DNA from: Thiothrix subterranea
Lineage (GTDB): Bacteria > Pseudomonadota > Gammaproteobacteria > Thiotrichales > Thiotrichaceae
Length of the DNA stretch: 64,000 nucleotides
NCBI RefSeq assembly: GCF_016772315.1
Contig: NZ_CP053482.1
Location: forward strand, 3,095,501 to 3,159,500
Reading direction: 5' to 3'
Both the position numbers and the translations under genes were made by a program. This document shows, one piece after another, positions 57,387 to 64,000 of this stretch; the stretch's first letter is position 1; each line of letters starts with the position of its first letter. The notes beneath the pieces are model-generated. The model saw only the letters and a list, made by a program, of their open reading frames with translations. It was not told the origin of the DNA and searched no databases.

Positions 57387-57391
57387 GATGC

Positions 57392-58432
57392 TTATTCCAA
57401 CGTAATCAGCGCGTTACCGGCAACGGGTTCGCGTAAGTAGCCAATCGGTTGCAAGTCCATACCTGCCTGTTGGCACACGGCTAAGAATTCCGCTTCGCCT
57501 TCGGGCGCAAGTGCGACCAGCAAGCCGCCGCTGGTTTGGGGGTCGCAAATGATTTGCCGTTGGCGTTCTGTCATTGCACCCAGCGCATAACCGTAGCTGT
57601 CGAAATTGCGTTTCGCCCCACCGGGTGAGCAATCCATTTCCAGATATTGCGGGATGTGTGGCAATACCGGCACTTGGTCGAACTGAATAACTGCTTGCAA
57701 GCCGCTGCCTTCGCACATTTCGCGTAAATGCCCGCCCAGCCCAAAGCCGGTGACATCGGTGAGCGCGGTGACGGCTGGCATTTCGCCGAATTGTGCGCCG
57801 ATGCTGTTCATCTGGCACATGGTATCAATCGCAAGATTGGCATGTTCTGGCAACAAAACTTTGCGTTTTTGCGCGGTGGTGAGGATGCCGATACCCAACG
57901 GTTTGGTGAGATACAGCTTGCATCCGGCTTGCGCAGTGCTGTTTTGCTTGAGGTGACGGGTTTGCACAATGCCCGTGACTGCCAAGCCGAAAATGGGTTC
58001 GGGTGCGTCGATGCTGTGACCGCCTGCGAGGGGAATGCCTGCATCCTGACATGCTTTGCGCCCACCTTCGACGACTTCACGCCCGACTTCTGGCGGCAAT
58101 TTGTCGAGCGGCCAGCCGAAAATCGCAATCGCCATGATCGGTTTACCGCCCATTGCGTAGACATCGCTGATGGCATTGGTGGCGGCAATGCGTCCAAAAG
58201 TGAACGGATCATCGACAATCGGCATGAAAAAATCGGTAGTGCTGATGACAGCAGTGCCATTGCCTAAATCGTAAACGGCAGCATCATCGCGGGAACTGTT
58301 ACCGACCAGCAAAGCATCGCAAACATCAGGTGGCAGTTGGCTGTGTAAGATGACATCCAGTACGGCGGGGGCAATTTTACAGCCACAACCGGAGCCGTGG
58401 CTGTATTCGGTCATGCGGATGGGGGTTTCCAT
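57392..58432 (-). CDS. selD: Selenide, water dikinase
   Basis: Makes selenophosphate from selenide and ATP. The 346 aa carry the N-terminal catalytic [11 protein letters not shown] (Cys present, not selenocysteine; K19), then [44 protein letters not shown] and [12 protein letters not shown]. The ATG at 58432 has AAGGA upstream. With selU next to it, selenium here is used at least for tRNA modification; selA and selB are not in the window. Confidence 0.95.
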   Translation of the reverse strand: METPIRMTEYSHGSGCGCKIAPAVLDVILHSQLPPDVCDALLVGNSSRDDAAVYDLGNGTAVISTTDFFMPIVDDPFTFGRIAATNAISDVYAMGGKPIMAIAIFGWPLDKLPPEVGREVVEGGRKACQDAGIPLAGGHSIDAPEPIFGLAVTGIVQTRHLKQNSTAQAGCKLYLTKPLGIGILTTAQKRKVLLPEHANLAIDTMCQMNSIGAQFGEMPAVTALTDVTGFGLGGHLREMCEGSGLQAVIQFDQVPVLPHIPQYLEMDCSPGGAKRNFDSYGYALGAMTERQRQIICDPQTSGGLLVALAPEGEAEFLAVCQQAGMDLQPIGYLREPVAGNALITLE

Positions 58433-58472
58433 GTACGGCAATCCTTGGCAAAGCAAAGGACTGCATCATACA

Positions 58473-59126
58473 TCACACCCCTTGACCCGTCAGCACGACC
58501 CGCACGGTATCGAACAGAATCCGCATATCCATCCACACGCTTTGATGCTTGATGTACTCCATATCGTAACGGTGTTTGTGTTTGGCATCTTCCACCGATG
58601 CGCCATAGGTGTAGCTGACTTGCGCCAATCCAGTCACACCGGGCTTGACGCTGTGGCGCACGCGGTAAAACGGGATATGTTTTTCCAAATCATGGATAAA
58701 CACTTCACGTTCTGGGCGCGGCCCAACCAGCGACATATCGCCTTTGAGTACATTGAGCAGTTGCGGCAATTCATCAATGCGGGTTTTGCGGATGAATTTG
58801 CCGACTCGTGTAATGCGGCTGTCATTTTTAGAAGCCCAGCGTGCGCCATCTTTTTCGGCGTCTTCACACATTGAGCGAAACTTGAAGATGTTAAATTCTT
58901 GATTAAACAAGCCGGTGCGCCGTTGTTTGAAAAAGACTGCGCCGGGCGATTCGCATTTGATCGCGATAGCCGTGATCAGCCAAAGGGGTAATGTCATGAT
59001 TAACAGCAATAAGGATACGCCCACATCCAGCCCGCGCTTCAGGAATGGGTAGTAACTGCTTGTATGCTGCCGTTTGCCACTGTCTTTTAGTAAGTCAACC
59101 CTACTAGGTACATACACATATGTCAT
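58473..59126 (-). CDS. Polyprenyl-phosphate sugar-phosphate transferase
   Basis: Inner-membrane initiating glycosyltransferase of 217 aa for exopolysaccharide, O-antigen or sheath synthesis. A single hydrophobic helix after KRGLDVG (VSLLLLIMTLPLWLITAIAI) anchors it. The catalytic region shows VFFKQRRTGLFNQEFNIFKFRSM, RKTRIDELPQLLNVLKGDMSLVGPRPE and YRVRHSVKPGVTGLAQV, with the catalytic DE and basic residues of the WbaP/PglC family. The short type lacks the N-terminal membrane domain. The ATG at 59126 has GGAG upstream. Confidence 0.9.
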   Translation of the reverse strand: MTYVYVPSRVDLLKDSGKRQHTSSYYPFLKRGLDVGVSLLLLIMTLPLWLITAIAIKCESPGAVFFKQRRTGLFNQEFNIFKFRSMCEDAEKDGARWASKNDSRITRVGKFIRKTRIDELPQLLNVLKGDMSLVGPRPEREVFIHDLEKHIPFYRVRHSVKPGVTGLAQVSYTYGASVEDAKHKHRYDMEYIKHQSVWMDMRILFDTVRVVLTGQGV

Positions 59127-59311
59127 GACGCTTGCTCCACAAAGACCGTGCGGGGACACTTTTCCACAGGCCATTATTTTTAATATTGGTTAGAATGAAA
59201 TATTTATTGCTTGTGGATACTATGCGACGGGCGCAGGTGTGCCTCAACGCCATGACCTATAATCGCGGCTATTTAGCTGACGAAATGCTTAATGAGAAAA
59301 ATTAATGGAAA

Positions 59312-60532
59312 TTAACGCATGATCTGCGACATGCCGCCCATGACCGGGAGCATGATAGAAAGGACAATTAAGGTCACGATACCGCCCATCACCAGAATCA
59401 ATCCGGGTTCGAGCAAACTGAGCATGGTGGCAATTTTGGTTTGCACTTCGCGCTCTTGCTGAATGGCGGCGCGTTCCAGCATTTCATCGAGTTTGCCACT
59501 GCCTTCACCGCTGGCAATCAGATAAACCATCATTGGTGGGAAATAGCCGGAACGTTCCAGCGCTTTGTGAATCGGCATCCCTTCACGCACTTTTTCAGCC
59601 GCTTCCAGCACCGAGCGGCGCATCGGAATGCTGATGACGACTTCCGCAGAAATTTTCATCGCGTCCAACACCGTTACGCCACTGCTGCTGAGGATGCTGA
59701 AGGTGCGGGCAAAGTTTTCGGTGTTAATGCCACGGGTAATGCGCCCGATGACCGGCAAACGCAACAGCAGCCGGTGGTAACGCGCTTTCCACACAGGGCG
59801 TTGCAATAGCCACACGATTCCCGCAATCACCAAAATAATGCCAATGAGCAAGGTTAAGCCGTGGTTTTGCAGGAATTCGCTGGCAGCAATCAGCATTCGC
59901 GTGAGCAAGGGCAACTCAATGTCCAACGTCGAAAATGCTTCCACGACTTTGGGGACAACAAAGCGCAGCAAGGCGGATACCACGCCAATCGCAACCAGCA
60001 ATAAAATCAAGGGGTAAGCCAGCGCAGTGGTGACTTTTTGCTGATTATGCTGGCGATTTTCGGTGTAATCCGCCAAGCGTTCCAAGACTTCGGACAAATG
60101 CCCAGATTGTTCGCCCGCGCCCACCGTTGCGCGATACAACACCGGAAACGCACCGGGGAATAAGCCTAATGCGCCTGCCAGCGTGTGACCTTCCATGACC
60201 CGTGAGCGTATCGCCGAAAAAATACGGCGCGAGGAGTTGCGTTCGGTTTGGCGCACCACCGCACCCAAGGCTTCCTCAATCGGCGAACCCGCACGTACTA
60301 AAGTAGCAAGTTGGCGTGTCATCAGCGCAAGATCGGCAGGGTTGAGTCGCCCGCCACCAAACAAGGAACGGCTTTCGGATTTTTTCTGCTTTTGCGCGAC
60401 TTCATTGACTTCCAGCGGGATCAAATCGCCATTGCGCAATAATTGGCGTACTTGGCGCGGCGTATCCGCTTCCATAATGCCGCGTTCTTCCTTACCGGCG
60501 GCATTCAGGGCGAGGTATTCAAACGCGGGCAT
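59312..60532 (-). CDS. gspF: Type II secretion inner-membrane protein GspF
   Basis: Platform protein of the type II secretion system. The 406 aa contain two T2SF repeats (~70-195 and ~270-395), each with membrane helices, and the typical MPAFEYLALNAAGKEERGIMEADTPRQVRQLLR start. LARTFSILSSSGVTVLDAM and EREVQTKIATMLSLLEPGLILVMGGIV are diagnostic. One-base overlap with gspE. The operon in this window runs D, E, F only; gspG and later genes do not follow it to the left. Confidence 0.93.
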   Translation of the reverse strand: MPAFEYLALNAAGKEERGIMEADTPRQVRQLLRNGDLIPLEVNEVAQKQKKSESRSLFGGGRLNPADLALMTRQLATLVRAGSPIEEALGAVVRQTERNSSRRIFSAIRSRVMEGHTLAGALGLFPGAFPVLYRATVGAGEQSGHLSEVLERLADYTENRQHNQQKVTTALAYPLILLLVAIGVVSALLRFVVPKVVEAFSTLDIELPLLTRMLIAASEFLQNHGLTLLIGIILVIAGIVWLLQRPVWKARYHRLLLRLPVIGRITRGINTENFARTFSILSSSGVTVLDAMKISAEVVISIPMRRSVLEAAEKVREGMPIHKALERSGYFPPMMVYLIASGEGSGKLDEMLERAAIQQEREVQTKIATMLSLLEPGLILVMGGIVTLIVLSIMLPVMGGMSQIMR

Positions 60533-62049
60533 TAATGCGCATCCTCACGGGTGACGCGCAATACTTCGTCTAGCGAGGTGCGGCCTTCCAAGACTAAGCG
60601 AATACCGTCTTCGCGAATGCTGGGGCTGTGTTGGCGGGCGTAAGCTTCGAGTTGCATTTCGCTTTTGTGGTCGTGGATCATTTGGCGCAAGCCGTCATCC
60701 AGCGCCACCAGTTCGTAAATCCCCAAGCGCCCGACGAAACCGCGATGGTTACAGGCAGGGCAACCGACCGGCTTGTAGAGAATCGGGCGGGCAGTGTGCG
60801 GGTCGGCGCGGAGGATTTGCATTTCACCGTCATCAGCAGGCGAAGCTTGTTTGCATTCGGGGCAAAGCACCCGTACCAGCCGTTGCGCGACCACACCGAG
60901 TAAGCTGGAAGCGAGCAAATAAGGTTCGACACCCATGTCTTGCATACGGGTGACAGCACCCACAGCAGTATTGGTGTGCAAGGTGGAAAATACCAAATGC
61001 CCGGTCAAACTGGCTTGCACCGCAATTTCAGCGGTTTCCAGATCGCGGATTTCACCGACCATGACCACATCCGGGTCTTGGCGCAAAATGGCGCGTAAGC
61101 CGCGTGCAAAGGTCATGTCGACTTTGCTATTGACTTGGGTTTGCCCAATGCCGTCAATGTAGTATTCGATAGGATCTTCGACGGTGAGAATATTGCGGCG
61201 TTGGTCGTTTAAGTGCGTCAGACCCGCGTACAGCGTGGTGGTTTTCCCTGAACCGGTGGGACCGGTAACGAGAATAATGCCGTGTGGCTTTTCGATCAGT
61301 GCTTGCAGGCGGTCATAAATTTTCGGATCCATGCCCAGGTGTGACAGATTCAAGCGTCCGGCTTGCTTGTCCAATAAGCGCAATACCACCCGTTCGGTGT
61401 GACCGGAGGGCAGGGTGGAAACCCGCACGTCGACGCCGCGTCCGGCAACGCGCAAGGAAATGCGTCCGTCTTGAGGCAGGCGTTTTTCGGCAATATCCAA
61501 GCGTGCCATGACTTTGATCCGCGAAATAATCACGGGCGCGAGTTTTCGCGGTGGTTCGATGATTTCACGCAAAATCCCATCGACACGCATTCGCACCGAC
61601 ATACGGGTTTCAAAGGTTTCGATATGGATGTCGGATGCGCCTTCCTTCACCGCTTGGGTCAACAATGCGTTGATCAGGCGGATAATCGGGGCATCGTCTT
61701 CGGATTCCAGCAAGTCTTCCGGTTCGGGTAATGACCCGGCAATGTCTTGCAAATCGGCATCATCACCGATGTCTTGCATCATCGACGCGCCGACTTGGCT
61801 GCGGTCATAATGCGCTGCCAGCAAGCGGTCAAAGGTGGCATTGTCAACCGTTTGAAACTGCAAATCGGCGTAGCTGAGGCGTTGCACTTCTGCCAATGCC
61901 AGTGGTGTGACTCCAGTACGACACAGCACCAGTGGTTGTTGCCCACTGGTTTGCAGCAAAATGCCGTGGCGTTTGGCGAAGCTGTACGGCAAGCTCAACG
62001 CAAGGCTGAGTGGCTCTTCGGCAATGGCTAATGCATCCTGCCCGCTCAT
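60532..62049 (-). CDS. gspE: Type II secretion ATPase GspE
   Basis: Cytoplasmic hexameric ATPase driving pseudopilus assembly. The 505 aa contain an N-terminal region (~1-110), the catalytic core with Walker A GPTGSGKTTTL (~264-274), Asp box, Walker B VMVGEIRDLETAEI and a tetracysteine zinc site (CPEC near 399 and CPAC near 440). MRVDGILREI and LPQDGRISLR are typical. ATGA overlap with gspD upstream, one-base overlap with gspF downstream. Confidence 0.95.
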   Translation of the reverse strand: MSGQDALAIAEEPLSLALSLPYSFAKRHGILLQTSGQQPLVLCRTGVTPLALAEVQRLSYADLQFQTVDNATFDRLLAAHYDRSQVGASMMQDIGDDADLQDIAGSLPEPEDLLESEDDAPIIRLINALLTQAVKEGASDIHIETFETRMSVRMRVDGILREIIEPPRKLAPVIISRIKVMARLDIAEKRLPQDGRISLRVAGRGVDVRVSTLPSGHTERVVLRLLDKQAGRLNLSHLGMDPKIYDRLQALIEKPHGIILVTGPTGSGKTTTLYAGLTHLNDQRRNILTVEDPIEYYIDGIGQTQVNSKVDMTFARGLRAILRQDPDVVMVGEIRDLETAEIAVQASLTGHLVFSTLHTNTAVGAVTRMQDMGVEPYLLASSLLGVVAQRLVRVLCPECKQASPADDGEMQILRADPHTARPILYKPVGCPACNHRGFVGRLGIYELVALDDGLRQMIHDHKSEMQLEAYARQHSPSIREDGIRLVLEGRTSLDEVLRVTREDAH

Positions 62050-64000
62050 AATGCCCCGCTACAGAATGGGTCGGATTTGTTGCAGGTGCTTTTTCCCTGA
62101 GTGACTGGTTGCACGGGGGCGGGTGGGCGCGGCGGCGGATTGTGCAAGCTGTCAGCCGAGCCGTTGATGACGCGATTCATATCCGGCGGCAGGGTGGATG
62201 CGCTTTCGGACAAACGATTGCGCTGTAATACTTTGCTGCGCTGTTGTTGCTGCTGCATGGTTTGGTATTTCATGCGGGTGTAGGCATCGGCGGATTTGCC
62301 ATCCGGCATAATAATCGGGTGGATGAACACCATCAGGTTGTTTTTGGTTTTATTGGTGGTGTTGTTGCGGAAAGCGCCGCCGATAACGGGTATATCACCC
62401 AATAACGGCACTTTGCTTTCGGAATCGCGGTAATTGTCTTCGATCAAACCGCCCAACACCAGTATTTGCCCGTCTTCCACCATGACATTGGTGGTAATGC
62501 GGCGTTTATTGGTAATGAGATCCGACGCGCCGGAACTGCTGGAGGCGACGTTGGAAGTTTCCTGTTCAATTTTGAGATTCACGGTTTCGCCCCGGTTGAT
62601 TTGTGGGGTGATTTTGAATTTCAAACCGACATCTTTGCGTTCAATCGTGGTGAACGGGTTGGTGGTGTCGTTCGCGGCATTGGTGGAACGCCCGGTGATG
62701 AAGGGGACTTCTTGCCCGACGGTGATTTCGGCTTCTTCGTTATCCATCGTCACCAGCGTTGGGGTGGAAAGGATATTGGTGGCGGCATCGCCTTTGAGCG
62801 CTTCGACAATTGCGCCGAAGCTGTTGTTACCCCCCGCCAGCAATAAACCGTTAGGAATGCTGGGGATGGTATTGGCTTGCACTGCGCCGACAATGCCAGC
62901 GAGTGTGCTAATGCCACCAAAGTTGCTGTAACCGACCGGGCCGCTGCCGTCATTCGCGCCGTTCGCCAGCAAGGTTGCGCCAAGTTGGTTGGAAAGGTCG
63001 GTGGAGACTTCAGCAATGACGGCTTCGACCAAAACTTGAGCGCGGCGGCGGTCAAGCTGATTGATCACCGCAATCATGTTTTTCTGCATGGTGGGGGGAC
63101 CGCTGATGATAATCGAATTGCTGCTTTTATCTGCCAAGACCTTGATGTTGCTGCTGCCAGCGGTGGCGCCGGGCGTGCCATCAGGCGACATGCCCGCGCC
63201 GCCTGCATTGGCTGCACTGTAGTCGTAGTAACCACTTCCGCCGTATTGCTGAATATTTGGCGCGACCCCATTCAGCACATTGACCACATCTTCGGCTTTG
63301 GCGTAGCGCAGTTGAATGACTTTGGTGTCACCTTCAATGGCGCGTTTGACATCCAGTTTAGCGATGGCGCTTTTCAGGCGTTCGCGGGTTTGCCGGTCGC
63401 CGGAAATCAGGACGCTGTTGGTGCGTTCATCGGCTGATATTTTGCTCCCCCCGGCAGGCATCATGCCACCGGCGGCAGCCGCTGCATTACCACCGCCAAC
63501 CAAGCCTTGTAAGGTAACGGCAACTTGTGAAGCCACCGCGTATTCGAGCGGCACCAGTTCAAAATCTTCGTTATTGGGTTTATCGACGCTGGCAATCACT
63601 TCCATTAAGCGGGCAACGTTTTGGGCTTTGCCCTTTAAAGCGATGGTGTTGCTGGCTTGGTTGGGCAGAATGCTGGTTTCGCCCTGACCACTCAGCGGCA
63701 TCAGGGTTTGAATCGCGGTAGTAACGGGGATGTATTCGAGTTTGACCACTTGGGAAATCGTGGCATCCGGGTCGCTTTCTGCTGGGTTAGCCACCATCGG
63801 GGCGACGTTGCCACGGGCTTTTCCGGCGGGAACAATTTTGATGAGGTCGCCGCTTTCCACCGCTTCAAAGCCGTGAACTTGCAGCACTGACAGAAAGGCT
63901 TCGTACAAGCCGTCTTTGTCTAACCCACGCCCGGAAATAAAGGTAACTTTGCCGCGTACTTGCTGATCGACGATGAAATTCTTGCCGGTGGTTTTGGCTA
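62046..64000 (-). CDS. gspD: Type II secretion secretin GspD (5' part cut by window edge)
   Basis: Outer-membrane secretin ring. The minus-strand frame is open to the right edge, so the N-terminus lies outside; about 651 residues are present. The visible part runs from an N1-N3-like domain series (KNFIVDQQVRGKVTF, SVLQVHGFEAVESGDLIKIVP) into the secretin core (QVLVEAVIAEVSTDLSNQLG; VPLLGDIPVIGGAFR). Loops rich in glycine, alanine and serine (~160-175, 235-260) are typical. The C-terminus ends in CNKSDPFCSGAL, with a short Cys pair. Confidence 0.94.
   Translation of the reverse strand, partial: AKTTGKNFIVDQQVRGKVTFISGRGLDKDGLYEAFLSVLQVHGFEAVESGDLIKIVPAGKARGNVAPMVANPAESDPDATISQVVKLEYIPVTTAIQTLMPLSGQGETSILPNQASNTIALKGKAQNVARLMEVIASVDKPNNEDFELVPLEYAVASQVAVTLQGLVGGGNAAAAAGGMMPAGGSKISADERTNSVLISGDRQTRERLKSAIAKLDVKRAIEGDTKVIQLRYAKAEDVVNVLNGVAPNIQQYGGSGYYDYSAANAGGAGMSPDGTPGATAGSSNIKVLADKSSNSIIISGPPTMQKNMIAVINQLDRRRAQVLVEAVIAEVSTDLSNQLGATLLANGANDGSGPVGYSNFGGISTLAGIVGAVQANTIPSIPNGLLLAGGNNSFGAIVEALKGDAATNILSTPTLVTMDNEEAEITVGQEVPFITGRSTNAANDTTNPFTTIERKDVGLKFKITPQINRGETVNLKIEQETSNVASSSSGASDLITNKRRITTNVMVEDGQILVLGGLIEDNYRDSESKVPLLGDIPVIGGAFRNNTTNKTKNNLMVFIHPIIMPDGKSADAYTRMKYQTMQQQQQRSKVLQRNRLSESASTLPPDMNRVINGSADSLHNPPPRPPAPVQPVTQGKSTCNKSDPFCSGAL

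Overview
The window reads as chromosomal DNA of a gammaproteobacterium. Housekeeping genes such as ppsA, hemN, an FNR/Anr regulator, leuA, pcnB-folK, dapC-dapD, msbA-lpxK-ycaR-kdsB, aceA, argG, slyX-rsmJ, iscR and gspDEF have gammaproteobacterial domain make-up and order. The mix of glyoxylate-shunt, polyphosphate, TRAP-transport and exopolysaccharide genes, plus CCCTCACCCC-type palindromic repeats, suggests the Thiotrichaceae (Thiothrix-like). That placement is inference, since no rRNA gene is present.

Layout. 1-4.3 kb: PEP synthase (cut by the window edge), a LysR regulator and a glycosyltransferase. 4.3-7 kb: oxygen-response block of hemN and fnr, each with an FNR box; the hemN intergenic region also holds a candidate minus-strand small RNA. 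7-12.7 kb: pssA, leuA, a family-4 uracil-DNA glycosylase carrying an in-frame palindromic insertion, rimI, pcnB and folK. 12.6-17.4 kb: a tetR-MFP-RND efflux operon. 17.6-25.9 kb: an accessory region with a Fic protein whose catalytic His position is Gln, a 2TM protein, a DUF29 protein, an HNH protein, and a tightly overlapping three-gene operon (AlaRS catalytic-core-like protein, multi-GAF/degenerate-kinase protein, TIR-domain protein). That operon is my best candidate for an undescribed signalling or defence system. 26-28 kb: lysine/DAP synthesis. 28-33 kb: a secreted glycosidase-like protein, a lytic transglycosylase and polyphosphate kinase with a possible Pho box. 33-37.6 kb: exbB-exbD-msbA-lpxK-ycaR-kdsB, for LPS export and Kdo activation. 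37.7-40.3 kb: a FadL-type porin and two paralogous 101-residue proteins of unknown function with structured RNA between them. 40.6-44.2 kb: mqo, aceA and rraA, with related palindromic motifs before mqo and aceA. 44.3-47.6 kb: a TRAP transporter for small carboxylates. 47.7-52.4 kb: argG, slyX, rsmJ, DUF423, a phosphatase, an orphan iscR and DUF1249. 52.5-58.5 kb: pgm and, facing it, selD-selU.

The space between the stop codons of pgm and selU is filled entirely by about 102 copies of a 7-bp repeat (TGATATT). An ISL3-family insertion sequence splits the array; its 8-bp target duplication shows as a one-base phase shift in the repeat. 58.5-64 kb: an exopolysaccharide-type sugar transferase and a type II secretion operon (gspD-gspE-gspF) running off the right edge.

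No tRNA, rRNA or CRISPR array was seen.
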